This document shows positions 32,447-41,416 of a stretch of 64,000 nt of DNA, in pieces (the first letter of the stretch is position 1; every line of letters begins with the position of its first letter). Position numbers and translations under genes: made by a program. The DNA comes from Eggerthella sinensis (GTDB taxonomy: Bacteria > Actinomycetota > Coriobacteriia > Coriobacteriales > Eggerthellaceae): the NCBI RefSeq assembly GCF_003339815.1, contig NZ_PPTT01000006.1, positions 62,001 to 126,000 of the forward strand, read 5' to 3'. Below the pieces are notes generated by a model. That model worked only from the letters and a program-made list of their open reading frames with translations, was not told the origin of the DNA and made no database searches.

Positions 32447-34693
32447 ATGAGAACCCCCGAAGGAAACAAAGGCTCCCTTGCGCTCTATCTGACCGCGCTG
32501 GCGGTGCTCGCCCTCGCCACGGCCGTCGTGTGCAGCGTGACGTTGCAGCGGGGCGCGGACATCGCTCGCGAGGACACCGACCGGTACCTGACCGAGCTCT
32601 CGCGGCAGACGGCCTTCAAGATGGATCAGCGGGTCTCGTTCAACCTGGAACTGCTGGGCTTGCTCGGGCGCGAGCTGGCCATCGACGGCCCCTCCGAGGA
32701 CAGCCGCGCGGCGTCGGTGGCGGCGTACGTGGACAACGGCCCCTTCGAATGGATCGGCACGGTGGACGCGGCGGGCATGCTGCGTGTGGACGGGCGCGAG
32801 GTGCGCGACGTTTCCGGGTTCGGCGCGGTGGCCCGCGCGCTCGCGGGCGAGACGGCGGTGAGCGAGGGCCTCGTCGCCGTGCTCGACGAGCGGGAAGGCG
32901 CGCTGTACGCCGCGCCCGCCTCGGACGATCCCGCCATAGGCGCCGTGGTGGGCTGGGTGCCGCCCGAGCGGATGCAGCTGCTCATGGACACCGACACGTC
33001 CGACGGGGTGGGGTTCTCCCACGTCGTGGCCGAGAACGGCGACTTCATCCTCAAGTCGTCGAACGGCAACGCCGTGCTCGAGGGGGAGAGCTTCTTCGCC
33101 GCCCTTGCCGCCGATGCGACGTTCGAGGAGGGGAGCCTCGCCGAGCTGCAGCGCAGCATGGAGGCTGGAGAAAGCGGGCATGTCCGCTTCTCCGTGAACG
33201 GCCAGGCGCGCGAGATGACCTTCGCCCCGCTCGGCAGGGGCGGTTGGTACCTCATGTCCATCGTGCCGCCCGACGCGTACGTGGGCGCGCTCAGCGCGTA
33301 CACGGCGTTCTCGGTGGGCGGCGTGGCGGCGGTGGCGTGCGCGGCCTTCGCGGCGTTCGGCGGCCTGCTGCTCTGGACGTCGGCGCGCAAGAACCGCGAG
33401 ATCAAGCGCATGGCCTACGTCGATCCCGTGACGGAGGGACACACGGCGGCGCGCTTCGATCAGCTGCTGGCGCGCAGGATGGGCGAGGGGCGCCCGTTCA
33501 CGTTCCTCTCGCTCGACATCAAGGACTTCAAGCTGGTCAACGACTTCTTCGGCAAGGACAAGGGCGACCTCACCCTGAAGTACCTGCATCGGCTCGTCGT
33601 GGAGGAGCTCGCCGGAGGGGAGTTCGCCGCACGCGTGTCCTCCGACGTGTTCAACGTGGTGCTCGACGACGCCGACCCCGCGCGCGCCACCGCATGGATC
33701 GATCGCATCGCCACGCGGCTCAACGCGTACAACCATATGGGCGACACGCCCTACCTGCTGGCGCTCAGCTGCGGGGCGTACCTGGTGGACGACGCGCCGC
33801 TCGACATCGTGACCGTCAGGGACCGCGCGAACGCCGCGCGCAAGGAGGCCTCCGCGTCGGGCTTGAGCCTGTGCAGCATCTCGTTCTGCAACGACGCCGA
33901 CTTCGAGCGCATCCTGCGCGACAAGGAGCTGGAGAACCGCATGGACGACGCCTTGGCGAAGGGCGAGTTCGTGGCCTACCTGCAGCCGAAGGTCAGCCTG
34001 CGCGACGGTCGCCCCGTGGGCGCCGAGGCGCTCGTACGGTGGATCAGCGCCGAGCGGGGGCTCATCCCGCCCAACGACTTCATCCCGCTGTTCGAGCGCA
34101 ACGGGTTCGTGGTCAAGATCGACCTGTGCGTGTTCGAGCAGGCGTGCCGCCTCGTGCGCTCGTGGCTCGATGCGGGCGTCGATCCGCTTCCCCTGTCGGT
34201 GAACCTCTCGCCCGTGCACCTGCGCATCCCCGGTTTCCTCGACGCGTTCGAGCAGATCAGGGCGCGCTACGACGTGCCGGCCCGGTACTTGGAGCTGGAG
34301 CTCACCGAGCGCGTGGCGTTCGAGAACCTCGAGCTTCTGGGACGCGTGGTGGACGAGATCCACGAGCTGGGATTCACGTGCTCCATGGACGACTTCGGCA
34401 GCGGCTACTCCTCGCTCAACGTGCTCAAGGACATCCCCGTGGACGTGCTCAAGATCGACCGCACGTTCTTCAGCAGCGACGACGAACGTGCCCGCGACGT
34501 GGTGGCCTCGGTGGTGGAGCTGGCGAAGAAACTGGACATGGGCACGGTGGCCGAGGGTATCGAGACCATCCCGCAGGTGGAGGTGCTGCGCGCCATGCGC
34601 TGCGACGCCGTGCAGGGCTACGTGTTCTCCGCGCCCGTGCCGGCGGACGAGTTCGAGCGCGTTTTTCTCAAGGGGGAGGGGGCGGGCCGCTGA
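32447..34693 (+). CDS. dCache-GGDEF(degenerate)-EAL c-di-GMP phosphodiesterase
   Basis: Encodes 748 residues with the same design as the protein at 19984: membrane span, extracytoplasmic sensor, second span (~288-312), degenerate GGDEF (RVSSDVF near 398), and an EAL domain with EALVRW, ELTER, MDDFGSGYSS, LKIDRTFF, VAEGIE and QGYVF, so hydrolysis of c-di-GMP is likely. ATG 32447 has GAAGGGA about ten bases upstream. The divergent neighbour is a cyclase, so the pair probably opposes each other on c-di-GMP with different inputs, one external and one cytosolic. 197 bases lie between them. Confidence 0.92.
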   Translation: MRTPEGNKGSLALYLTALAVLALATAVVCSVTLQRGADIAREDTDRYLTELSRQTAFKMDQRVSFNLELLGLLGRELAIDGPSEDSRAASVAAYVDNGPFEWIGTVDAAGMLRVDGREVRDVSGFGAVARALAGETAVSEGLVAVLDEREGALYAAPASDDPAIGAVVGWVPPERMQLLMDTDTSDGVGFSHVVAENGDFILKSSNGNAVLEGESFFAALAADATFEEGSLAELQRSMEAGESGHVRFSVNGQAREMTFAPLGRGGWYLMSIVPPDAYVGALSAYTAFSVGGVAAVACAAFAAFGGLLLWTSARKNREIKRMAYVDPVTEGHTAARFDQLLARRMGEGRPFTFLSLDIKDFKLVNDFFGKDKGDLTLKYLHRLVVEELAGGEFAARVSSDVFNVVLDDADPARATAWIDRIATRLNAYNHMGDTPYLLALSCGAYLVDDAPLDIVTVRDRANAARKEASASGLSLCSISFCNDADFERILRDKELENRMDDALAKGEFVAYLQPKVSLRDGRPVGAEALVRWISAERGLIPPNDFIPLFERNGFVVKIDLCVFEQACRLVRSWLDAGVDPLPLSVNLSPVHLRIPGFLDAFEQIRARYDVPARYLELELTERVAFENLELLGRVVDEIHELGFTCSMDDFGSGYSSLNVLKDIPVDVLKIDRTFFSSDDERARDVVASVVELAKKLDMGTVAEGIETIPQVEVLRAMRCDAVQGYVFSAPVPADEFERVFLKGEGAGR

Positions 34694-34744
34694 CGGCTCG
34701 ACGGCCTTTCAAAAACCCCTGAGGAAAAAATTGGAAATAGGGAC

Positions 34745-34773
34745 TTGCGCGTCTTTGAAACTACCGGTAGAAT
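34745..34773 (+). promoter_or_regulatory. promoter of tRNA-Val
   Basis: TTGCGC (34745-34750), 17 bases, TAGAAT (34768-34773). The tRNA begins 31 bases after the -10 box. Confidence 0.7.
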
Positions 34774-34804
34774 ACTTCGAGCGCGTTAACAACAGCGCTT
34801 GCAC

Positions 34805-34879
34805 GGTCGCTTGGCTCAGCGGGAGAGCATCGCCTTCACACGGCGGGGGTCACAGGTTCAAATCCTGTAGCGACCACCA
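34805..34879 (+). tRNA. tRNA-Val (anticodon CAC)
   Basis: Full cloverleaf: acceptor GGTCGCT/AGCGACC, D stem GCTC/GAGC, anticodon stem TCGCC/GGCGG with loop TTCACAC (anticodon CAC, reads GTG), T stem ACAGG/CCTGT, discriminator A and encoded CCA. A terminator follows within 12 bases. Confidence 0.96.
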
Positions 34880-34890
34880 TGAATCCTCAG

Positions 34891-34921
34891 AACCCTCGGA
34901 AGTCCGGGGGTTCTTTCTTTT
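34891..34921 (+). terminator. terminator of tRNA-Val
   Basis: AACCCTCGG / CCGGGGGTT stem with AAGT loop (one wobble pair), then TTCTTTCTTTT. Confidence 0.85.
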
Positions 34922-34943
34922 CGGTCGGGCGGCAAAGAGCCCC

Positions 34944-34973
34944 TTGGCATCGGCGTCGGTTTTGGGATAGAAT
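34944..34973 (+). promoter_or_regulatory. promoter of CAT-anticodon tRNA
   Basis: TTGGCA (34944-34949), 18 bases, TAGAAT (34968-34973), ending 15 bases before the tRNA. Confidence 0.65.
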
Positions 34974-34988
34974 AGCGGGGCGCTTTAC

Positions 34989-35063
34989 GGGCCTATAGCT
35001 CAATGGCGGAGCAGGGGACTCATAATCCCTTGGTTGCAGGTTCGAGCCCTGCTGGGCCCACCA
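34989..35063 (+). tRNA. tRNA with CAT anticodon (elongator Met or lysidine-type Ile)
   Basis: Acceptor GGGCCTA/TGGGCCC, D stem GCTC/GAGC, anticodon stem GGGGA/TCCCT with loop CTCATAA, T stem GCAGG/CCTGC, A73 and encoded CCA. It is not the initiator: position 1-72 is paired and the anticodon stem lacks three G-C pairs next to the loop. Sequence alone does not settle Met versus Ile2 (C34 modified to lysidine); the TTGGTTGCAGGTTCGAG stretch slightly resembles Ile2 tRNAs. Confidence 0.92.
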
Positions 35064-35073
35064 CGGACGTACG

Positions 35074-35111
35074 AGCCGGTCGCACGAGATCATTCGGGCG
35101 GCCGGCTTTTT
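35074..35111 (+). terminator. terminator of CAT-anticodon tRNA
   Basis: AGCCGG and CGC (35074-35083) pair with GCG and CCGGCT (35098-35107), then a T-run. It lies against the stop of the convergent DUF6125 gene. Confidence 0.75.
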
Positions 35112-35118
35112 CGTGCCC

Positions 35119-35631
35119 TCAGGCGCGCAGCGTGAACTTCCAGGCGCAGTTGCACGTGTCGTCGACGATGTCGGGGAAGCAGCTCAGGCATGTGCACGTG
35201 ATGCGGTCGTCGATCTGCTCGGCGAACACCCCGTACTCCACCACGCCCACGCTCTTGCACGGGTGAAAGCCCATGCCCTTGCGCTCGCGGGCGTTCTGCA
35301 CGCGGCAGTCGACGATGCGATAGCGCAGCTCGTCGCCGTCCACGGTGATCTCGTCCACGTTCGCGGCCGACTGGCAGCGCAGGGCGAGCGCCTTTGCCAG
35401 GCCCTCGAGGCCCGGGTGCTCGTCGAGGCCGAGGAACCGCTTGATGCGGCGCGCCTCCGATGCGCTGAACCGCCGCCACGCCTCGATGTCGTGGTGCACG
35501 GCGGCGTCCATGCCGTCCTCGGCTTCGATGGACTGGAACCAGGTGCCGTCGAGGGCGATGAGGTTCTTCGCGTATATTTCCAGCAGCTCGATGAGCTCGT
35601 CTTTGGACAGGGCGCGTACGGTTTCGTTCAT
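35119..35631 (-). CDS. DUF6125-like cysteine-containing protein
   Basis: Encodes 170 residues, no signal or membrane span. N-terminal helices (LSKDELIELLEIYAKNLIA, EAWRRFSASEARRIKRFL) precede a Cys-bearing domain: CRVQNARE, GFHPCKSVGVVEYGVFA, TCTCLSCFPD and CNCAWKF. This matches the pattern of DUF6125 proteins, which are functionally uncharacterised; the Cys spacing suggests metal or cofactor binding. ATG 35631 has AAGGAG seven bases upstream. It is divergent from trpS, 132 bases apart. Confidence 0.7.
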   Translation of the reverse strand: MNETVRALSKDELIELLEIYAKNLIALDGTWFQSIEAEDGMDAAVHHDIEAWRRFSASEARRIKRFLGLDEHPGLEGLAKALALRCQSAANVDEITVDGDELRYRIVDCRVQNARERKGMGFHPCKSVGVVEYGVFAEQIDDRITCTCLSCFPDIVDDTCNCAWKFTLRA

Positions 35632-35763
35632 GGAATCTCCTTGCGATGCGGGGTCGGCTTCGATTATAGCGCGCTGCCGAAGTGCACCGCAGACCACAAA
35701 ACCGCTATACTGTTGCGTTGCCGATTGATTCCACCCGATCATGAACAACGGAGAACCGAGACC

Positions 35764-36810
35764 ATGAGCATCGATAGCTTTGAAGCGAGCCGCAAGCGCT
35801 CCGACGAGATTCGCGCCGACCTGCCCGTCCATCCCGAGAAGTACACCATGCTGACGGGCGACCGCCCGACGGGCCGTCTGCACCTGGGCCACTACTTCGG
35901 CACCATCCGCGAGCGCGTCGCGCTGCAGGACTTGGGCATCGCCACGCGCATCATCATCGCCGACTACCAGGTGATCACCGACCGCGACACCACCGAGCAC
36001 ATCCAGGACAACGTGTACAACATGGTGGTGGACTACCTGGCCTGCGGCATCGACCCCGAGAAGACCATCATCTTCACGCACTCGGCCGTGCCGGCGCTCA
36101 ACCAGCTCATGCTGCCGTTCCTGTCGCTCGTCACCGAGTCCGAACTGCTGCGCAACCCCACGGTGAAGTCGGAGATGGACGCGTCGGGCCACGCGCTCAC
36201 GGGCCTTTTGCTCACGTATCCCGTGCACCAGGCGTGCGACATCCTGTTCTGCAAGGGCAACATCGTGCCGGTGGGCAAGGACCAGCTGCCGCACATCGAG
36301 CAGACCCGTCAGGTGGCGCGCCGCTTCAACGAGCGCTACGGCCACGTGTTCCCCGAGCCCGAGGGCGTGCTGAACGACGCGGTGGAGATTCCCGGCCTCG
36401 ACGGCCGCAAGATGTCGAAGAGTTACGGCAACGCCATCAGCCTGTCGCTCACGGCGGAGGAAACCGCCAAGCTCATCAAGAAGTCGAAGACCGACCCCGA
36501 CCGCATGATCACCTACGACAAGGAGAACCGTCCCGGCGTCTCGGCGCTGCTCACCACCGCCGCGCTGTGCACAGGCCGCACCGAGCTCGACATCGCCGCC
36601 GAAATCGGCGACGGGGGATCGGGCGCGCTCAAGAAGTACGTCACCGAAAGCGTCAACGAGTTCCTCGCGCCCATCCGCGAGCGCCGCGTGCAGCTTGCCG
36701 GCGACATGGACTACATCAAGGACGTGCTGCACGACGGCAACCGCCGCGCCAACGAGATAGCGAACGCCACCCTCGACGAGGTCCGCGCCGCCATGAACAT
36801 GGTGTATTAG
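35764..36810 (+). CDS. trpS: tryptophan--tRNA ligase
   Basis: Encodes 348 residues, the usual length. It charges tRNA-Trp. Class I signatures: GDRPTGRLHLGHYFG near residue 33 and KMSKSYGN near residue 219; the tryptophan pocket segments (LLTYPVHQACDIL, VGKDQLPHIEQTR) are intact. ATG 35764 follows GGAGAACCGAG. A TATACT box at 35706-35711 is the likely -10. No T-box or leader peptide is evident in the short 5' region. It is followed by the tRNA-Asn gene. Confidence 0.96.
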   Translation: MSIDSFEASRKRSDEIRADLPVHPEKYTMLTGDRPTGRLHLGHYFGTIRERVALQDLGIATRIIIADYQVITDRDTTEHIQDNVYNMVVDYLACGIDPEKTIIFTHSAVPALNQLMLPFLSLVTESELLRNPTVKSEMDASGHALTGLLLTYPVHQACDILFCKGNIVPVGKDQLPHIEQTRQVARRFNERYGHVFPEPEGVLNDAVEIPGLDGRKMSKSYGNAISLSLTAEETAKLIKKSKTDPDRMITYDKENRPGVSALLTTAALCTGRTELDIAAEIGDGGSGALKKYVTESVNEFLAPIRERRVQLAGDMDYIKDVLHDGNRRANEIANATLDEVRAAMNMVY

Positions 36811-36904
36811 GGACGTTTGTCGCATATGACCTGCGCGAATGAAGGAAAATCGTGCATGTGCCTGAATTTCGAAAATTCGGTATTGCGAAAAGATGAGGTT
36901 CCGG

Positions 36905-36910
36905 TATAAT
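36905..36910 (+). promoter_or_regulatory. -10 box of tRNA-Asn promoter
   Basis: TATAAT at 36905-36910, with TTGCGA 16 bases upstream (36883-36888) as -35 candidate, 28 bases before the tRNA. Confidence 0.6.
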
Positions 36911-36938
36911 CTTCACTTGCGCAATCAAGGGCGCCCAT

Positions 36939-37013
36939 TCCTCGGTAGCTCAACGGCAGAGCATCCGGCTGTTAACCGGAGGGTTGTAGGTTCGAATCCT
37001 ACCCGGGGAGCCA
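36939..37013 (+). tRNA. tRNA-Asn (anticodon GTT)
   Basis: Acceptor TCCTCGG/CCGGGGA, D stem GCTC/GAGC, anticodon stem TCCGG/CCGGA with loop CTGTTAA (anticodon GTT), T stem GTAGG/CCTAC, G73 and encoded CCA. Confidence 0.96.
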
Positions 37014-37022
37014 GAAACTTGA

Positions 37023-37056
37023 AGGAGGCCAGACCAACGTCTGGCCTCCTTTTTTG
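37023..37056 (+). terminator. terminator of tRNA-Asn
   Basis: Perfect 12-bp stem AGGAGGCCAGAC (37023-37034) / GTCTGGCCTCCT (37039-37050) with a CAAC loop and a run of T. One of the strongest terminators in the window. Confidence 0.95.
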
Positions 37057-37218
37057 TATCGATCATGTGTGCGGTCATCGAATATCGCCCTGCCCTCCGA
37101 TTGACGCCGTGCATCGCGTACACTCTTTCAAGCGGCAGAGGCCGCATATTCATCGACAGCGCCGGTTATGCCGCGCGTCGTCAGCATTTGCCCTGCGGGG
37201 TAGGAAGTAAGGTTTTGC

Positions 37219-37422
37219 ATGTCTAAGGGTACCGTTAAGTGGTTCAACTCCGAAAAAGGCTACGGCTTCATCTCCCAGGAGAACGGCGAAGATCTGTTCG
37301 TCCATTTCAGCGAGATTCAGGGCGACGGCTACAAGAGCCTCGATGAGAACGCCGAAGTCGAATTCGTGATCGCGTCCGGCGCGAACGGCAAGAACCAGGC
37401 GACCCAGGTGCGCGCGCTCTAA
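37219..37422 (+). CDS. cold-shock protein, CspA family
   Basis: Encodes 67 residues: a complete cold-shock domain with [15 protein letters not shown] (RNP1, KGYGFI) and DLFVHF (RNP2). It binds single-stranded RNA/DNA as a chaperone. ATG 37219 is preceded by GGAAGTAAGG. A ~160-base 5' region after the tRNA-Asn terminator could be a structured cold-responsive leader, although no clear cold box is visible. A terminator follows. Confidence 0.95.
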   Translation: MSKGTVKWFNSEKGYGFISQENGEDLFVHFSEIQGDGYKSLDENAEVEFVIASGANGKNQATQVRAL

Positions 37423-37469
37423 GCGACGCCGAGGATCGATTGCGCGCGGCCCGACGGGCCGACGTGCCG

Positions 37470-37507
37470 AAGCCCCCGAACCCTCCGCGGTTTCGGGGGC
37501 TTCTTAG
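37470..37507 (+). terminator. terminator after csp gene
   Basis: Perfect 11-bp stem AAGCCCCCGAA (37470-37480) / TTCGGGGGCTT (37492-37502), then CTTAGTT. Confidence 0.85.
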
Positions 37508-37553
37508 TTCGGGGGCCTCGCATGAGGATGCGGGGCTGCGGGAGGGGGCGGCG

Positions 37554-37937
37554 CTACGACTCGCCGCGCAGCTGCCGCTCGCATTGGCGGATGGTCTGCT
37601 CGTAGTTGTCTATCTTGTAGTCGAGGCGGTCGAGGCCGGCCTGCATCTCGGCGATGCGCCCCCGCACGAGTTCGCGCTGCTCCTCGAGCAGGGCCTTGCG
37701 GGCCTCGAGCGTCGCGTCGTCCTCGTCCATGAGCGCCATGTACTCGATGAGCGCCTCGATGGACACGCTTGCCGCCCGCATGCATTTCACGAACTGCACG
37801 CGGGCGCAATCCTGCTCGCTGTAGTCGCGGATGCCGCTTGCCGTGCGCGTGACGTTCGGCAGCAGGCCGATGCGCTCGTAGTAGCGCAGGGTATCGGCGG
37901 ACAGACCGTATTCCTTACTCACTTCGGCGATTTTCAT
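37554..37937 (-). CDS. MerR-family transcriptional regulator
   Basis: Encodes 127 residues. N-terminal MerR helix-turn-helix (IAEVSKEYGLSADTLRYYER, NVTRTASGIRDYSEQD) followed by a coiled-coil dimerisation helix and no Cys-based metal pocket at the C-terminus, so it resembles the AdhR/YraB-like group that responds to electrophiles or unknown signals. The start MKIAE at 37937 has GAAAGGGA upstream. It is divergent from a flavin reductase, with related MerR-type operators in front of both genes. Confidence 0.9.
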   Translation of the reverse strand: MKIAEVSKEYGLSADTLRYYERIGLLPNVTRTASGIRDYSEQDCARVQFVKCMRAASVSIEALIEYMALMDEDDATLEARKALLEEQRELVRGRIAEMQAGLDRLDYKIDNYEQTIRQCERQLRGES

Positions 37938-37981
37938 GCACGTCCCTTTCCTCGTACGCATCGTGTACGCCTATTGAAGCA

Positions 37982-38004
37982 CATGGAGTGCACTCCAAGT
38001 CAAG
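37982..38004 (-). promoter_or_regulatory. MerR-type operator in front of merR
   Basis: Read on the minus strand this is CTTGACTTGGAGTGCACTCC followed by ATG, with a perfect palindrome GGAGTGCACTCC and TTGACT as -35. Its left half is the same as the operator at 38041 (CTTGACTT-GAGT), suggesting that one regulator binds both. Confidence 0.6.
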
Positions 38005-38040
38005 CGCGTCGGCATGCGGCGAAATTGGTTCATACGACCT

Positions 38041-38072
38041 CTTGACTTAGAGTTGACTCGAAGGAATAGGAT
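38041..38072 (+). promoter_or_regulatory. MerR-type promoter of the flavin reductase
   Basis: TTGACT (38042-38047) and TAGGAT (38067-38072) are 19 bases apart, the over-long spacing that MerR activators correct by twisting DNA. The spacer contains TAGAGTTGACTCGAAG, a dyad related to the operator before merR. The transcript would start near 38079, which favours ATG 38110 as the start of the next gene. Confidence 0.65.
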
Positions 38073-38109
38073 GAATCCCGTCAGACGATCAAGACGAGAG
38101 GAACGGCAC

Positions 38110-38649
38110 ATGACGAAACGGATTTTGGCGATAGCGGCGAGTCCGCGCAAGAACGGCAACTCCGACCTGCTGGCGGAACGCTTCATCGAAGGCGCGCTTA
38201 AAGCGGGCAACGTGGCGGACGAGGTGTTCCTGCGCGAGAAGGAGATCGGGTTCTGCCGTGCATGCGACTACTGCCGCACGCACGAGGGCGCCTGCGTGCA
38301 GCGCGACGACGCCGCCGAGGTGCTGGACAAGATGGCGGAGGCCGATGTGATCGTGCTGGCCACGCCCGTGTACTTCTACTCGATGGACGCGCAGCTCAAG
38401 GCGCTCATCGACCGTACGGTGGCGCGCTATACCGAGCTCGCCGACAAGGAGTTCTACTTCATCGCGGCCATGGCGGACCCCGACGAGGAGCTCATGGAGC
38501 GCACCTTCGAGGGCCTGCGCGGCTTCACCGACTGCCTGCCGGGCGCGGTGGTGCGCGGCGTCGTGTGCGGCGTGGACGCATGGGAGAAGGGCGCCATCGC
38601 GGGCAGCCCGGCGATGGACGAGACGTACCGCATGGGCGTGGAAGCGTAA
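38110..38649 (+). CDS. NADPH-dependent FMN reductase-like flavoprotein
   Basis: Encodes 179 residues with a flavodoxin-like fold: IAASPRKNGNSDLLAERF for FMN phosphate binding and VIVLATPVYFYSMDAQLK. A Cys-rich segment (FCRACDYCRTHEGACVQRD) is that of the iron-sulfur flavoprotein/NAD(P)H:quinone-reductase-like group. It probably reduces quinones, azo or nitro compounds, substrate unproven. ATG 38110 is preceded by GAGAGGAAC; an in-frame ATG at 38071 lies inside the promoter and is rejected. Expected to be activated by the divergent MerR protein. Confidence 0.85.
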   Translation: MTKRILAIAASPRKNGNSDLLAERFIEGALKAGNVADEVFLREKEIGFCRACDYCRTHEGACVQRDDAAEVLDKMAEADVIVLATPVYFYSMDAQLKALIDRTVARYTELADKEFYFIAAMADPDEELMERTFEGLRGFTDCLPGAVVRGVVCGVDAWEKGAIAGSPAMDETYRMGVEA

Positions 38650-38826
38650 GAGAGAGCCGGCGCGCGGCGGCGACCGACGCGCGTGCGCGTTGCTTTCGGG
38701 AATTGCCGGGGAAATGGGGAAGCCGCTTCGCAGGAGGCGGCTTCTTCCGCTATCATATGAGGGCTGTGCCCCAGGCGGGCGCAGCCCTCAGCGAAACCGC
38801 ACGCAAGCAGAAAGCACGCACGCATC

Positions 38827-40923
38827 ATGATCATGCAGCTCGAACATATATCCAAGTCGTTCGGGGGACGCCAGCTCTTCCACGACGTGACGTTCCGTCT
38901 CGAAGAGTACGAGCGCCTGGCGCTCGTCGGCCCGAACGGCGCCGGCAAAACCACCATGCTCAACATCATCTCGGGGGCCGAGGACGCCGACGAGGGCCGC
39001 GTGCTGTTCGCGAAGGGCGCGCGCGTGGGCTACCTCGAGCAGGAGGCCATCGAGATGGCCGACCAGCCCATCTTCGAGGAGGTCATGTCGTCGCAGGTGG
39101 AAGTGCTCGAAGCCGAGCGTCGCCTCCACAAGCTCGAGCACGAGTTGGGCGAGAATCCCACCGAGCAGCAGCTGGCCGCCGCCGGGCGCGCCCGCGACGC
39201 CTACGAGGTGCTGGGCGGCTACACCATCGAGGCGAAGGTGCGCAGCGTGCTGTTCGGCCTGGGCTTCAAGGAGGACGACCTCGCACGCTCCACCACCGAG
39301 TTCTCCGGCGGCTGGCAGATGCGCATCGCGCTGGCGAAGCTGCTCATCCGCAACCCCGAAGTGCTCCTGCTCGACGAGCCCACCAACCACCTCGACCTCG
39401 AAAGCGTGAAGTGGCTCGAGGGCTTTCTGCGCGGCTACGCCGGCACCGTCATCGTGGTCAGCCACGACCGCGCGTTCATGGACAACATGGTGGACCGCGT
39501 GGCCGAAGTGGACAACGGCCAGGTGAACCTGTACAAGGGCAACTACTCCGCCTACCTCAAGACGCGCGAGGAGCGCCTCGAGCGCCTGCGCGCCGAAGCG
39601 GCGAGGCAGGCCGAGGAGATCGCCCACATGGAGGCGTTCATCGAGAAGTTCCGCTACAAGGCCACGAAGTCCAAGCAGGTGCAGGATCGCGTGAAGAAGC
39701 TCGAGAAGATCAAGCGCATCGAGCTTCCCGAGGAGAAGAAAACCGTCAAGTTCAACTTCAAGCAGCCGCCGCGCACGGGCGACGAAGTGGTGAAGGCCCG
39801 CGGCCTCGTGAAGCGCTACGGCGACAAGAAGGTGTACGACGGCTTCGACTTCACCATGTACCGCGGCGACAAGATAGCCCTCGTCGGGCCGAACGGCGCG
39901 GGTAAGTCCACGCTGCTCAAGATGATCGCGGGCGCCATCGAGCCCGACGCCGGCACCATCGACTACGGCGTGCACGTGTCGAAGACCTACTACGCGCAGC
40001 ATCAGCTCGAAGAGCTGCACCCCGGCAACACCGTGTTCGAGGAGCTCGACCACGTGGCCCCGGGTTGGAGCATCTCGCAGGTGCGCACGCTGCTGGGCGC
40101 GTTCCTGTTCACGGGCGACGCGGTGGACAAGAAGGTGAGCGTGCTGTCCGGCGGCGAGAAGAGCCGTCTCGCGCTGGCGAAGATGCTCGTGGCGCCGCGC
40201 CCGCTTTTGTGCCTCGACGAGCCCACGAACCACCTCGACATAGCGAGCGCCGACATCCTCGAGCAGGCGCTCAAGGTGTTCGAGGGCACCATCCTGTTCA
40301 TCACGCACGACCGGCACCTCATCCGCGGCGTGGCGAACCGCATCGTGGAGATCGAGCCCGGCAAGGCGACGAACTACGACGGCGACTACGACTACTACCT
40401 GTTCAAGAGCGGGCAGCTCGATGCGGAAGGCCCCATGAGCCCGTCGCTCGTCGACGAGATGCTGGACGAGACGCCGAAGGCGAGCGGGAAGGACGCGGCG
40501 AAGGGGAGCGCGAAGGCCGGCGGGTCGAAGACCGTCGTGCACGTGAACCGCAAGGATCGCGGCGCGGCCGAAACGGAGCAGGACGCCACCGTCGACCTCA
40601 CCGCGCCGCGCGCGAGCGCGCCGAAAACCAAGGAGCAGAAGCGCCGCGAGGCCGAGGCGCGCAACCGCGCCTACGCGGCCCTCAAGAACCACCGCAAGCG
40701 CATCGCCGAGCTCGACCGTCAGATGGAGCGCGACAACGCCCGTATGGCGGAGCTGCTTGAGCTCATGGCCGACCCCGACTTCTACGTGAACGAGGACGCC
40801 AGCTCCGACGCGGTGGCCGAGCACACGAAGCTCAAGCAGCGCCTGTCGGCGGCCGAGGAGGAGTGGTTCATGCTCACCGAAGAGCTGGAAGAGGAGATGG
40901 CAAAGCAGGCGGAAGCGCTGTGA
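38827..40923 (+). CDS. ABC-F family ATPase
   Basis: Encodes 698 residues without membrane spans: two ABC cassettes, Walker [10 protein letters not shown] and GPNGAGKST, signatures [12 protein letters not shown] and [12 protein letters not shown], both with DEPTNHLD. The linker (helices ~240-310) includes many Arg/Lys and the C-terminus adds ~160 residues, charged and helical ([14 protein letters not shown]), as in YfmR/Uup-type proteins. ABC-F proteins act on ribosomes, resolving stalls or protecting from antibiotics. The ATG at 38827 has no strong ribosome site (or use ATG 38833). The stop overlaps the trmL start. Confidence 0.93.
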   Translation: MIMQLEHISKSFGGRQLFHDVTFRLEEYERLALVGPNGAGKTTMLNIISGAEDADEGRVLFAKGARVGYLEQEAIEMADQPIFEEVMSSQVEVLEAERRLHKLEHELGENPTEQQLAAAGRARDAYEVLGGYTIEAKVRSVLFGLGFKEDDLARSTTEFSGGWQMRIALAKLLIRNPEVLLLDEPTNHLDLESVKWLEGFLRGYAGTVIVVSHDRAFMDNMVDRVAEVDNGQVNLYKGNYSAYLKTREERLERLRAEAARQAEEIAHMEAFIEKFRYKATKSKQVQDRVKKLEKIKRIELPEEKKTVKFNFKQPPRTGDEVVKARGLVKRYGDKKVYDGFDFTMYRGDKIALVGPNGAGKSTLLKMIAGAIEPDAGTIDYGVHVSKTYYAQHQLEELHPGNTVFEELDHVAPGWSISQVRTLLGAFLFTGDAVDKKVSVLSGGEKSRLALAKMLVAPRPLLCLDEPTNHLDIASADILEQALKVFEGTILFITHDRHLIRGVANRIVEIEPGKATNYDGDYDYYLFKSGQLDAEGPMSPSLVDEMLDETPKASGKDAAKGSAKAGGSKTVVHVNRKDRGAAETEQDATVDLTAPRASAPKTKEQKRREAEARNRAYAALKNHRKRIAELDRQMERDNARMAELLELMADPDFYVNEDASSDAVAEHTKLKQRLSAAEEEWFMLTEELEEEMAKQAEAL

Positions 40924-41390
40924 GCGAGCCGCTCAACATCGTGCTCGTGGAGCCGGAGATCCCGCAGAACACCGGCAACATCGCGCGCACCTGCGCCTGC
41001 ACGGGCGCGCGCCTGCATCTTGTGGAGCCCATGGGCTTCCGCCTGACGCAGAAGCAGCTCGCGCGCGCCGGGTGCGACTACTGGGACGAGGTGGACATCG
41101 TGCGCTGGCCCTGCGCCGCCGCGTTCTTCGAAGCGCACGCCGCCGACGAGCTGCACCTGTTCACCGGCCATGCCGCGCGCTCGTTCGCGGACGTCTCGTA
41201 CGGCGAGGGTGCCTTCCTCGTGTTCGGCCGCGAGAGCCGCGGCCTCGACGGCGACCTCATCGAGGCACACGCCGCGCGCTGCGTGCGCATCCCCATGCGC
41301 GACGGCCTGCGCAGCCTCAACCTGAGCAACGCCGTGGCCGTCGCCGCCTACGAGGCCCTCCGCCAGCAAGGCTGGCCGGAGCTGGGGTAG
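40920..41390 (+). CDS. trmL: tRNA (cytidine/uridine-34 2'-O)-methyltransferase
   Basis: Encodes 156 residues, the normal TrmL length. SPOUT motifs: [29 protein letters not shown], and [15 protein letters not shown] (trefoil knot and SAM-binding). It methylates the wobble ribose of certain leucine tRNAs. The GTG at 40920 overlaps the ABC-F stop (GTGA), so the two are cotranscribed, both translation-related. A hairpin of 16-bp arms follows within 30 bases. Confidence 0.92.
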   Translation: MSEPLNIVLVEPEIPQNTGNIARTCACTGARLHLVEPMGFRLTQKQLARAGCDYWDEVDIVRWPCAAAFFEAHAADELHLFTGHAARSFADVSYGEGAFLVFGRESRGLDGDLIEAHAARCVRIPMRDGLRSLNLSNAVAVAAYEALRQQGWPELG

Positions 41391-41416
41391 GACGCCCGCG
41401 CGCACGTGACGCACCG

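Noticed and set aside
34989-35063. initiator tRNA-fMet
   Set aside because: Pair 1-72 is formed and the anticodon stem lacks the three G-C pairs next to the loop that mark initiators.
35640-35763. T-box or trp attenuator before trpS
   Set aside because: The leader is short, with no T-box sequence, specifier loop or terminator/antiterminator.
38071-38109. ATG 38071 as start of the flavin reductase
   Set aside because: It overlaps the MerR-type -10 box, upstream of the inferred transcription start.
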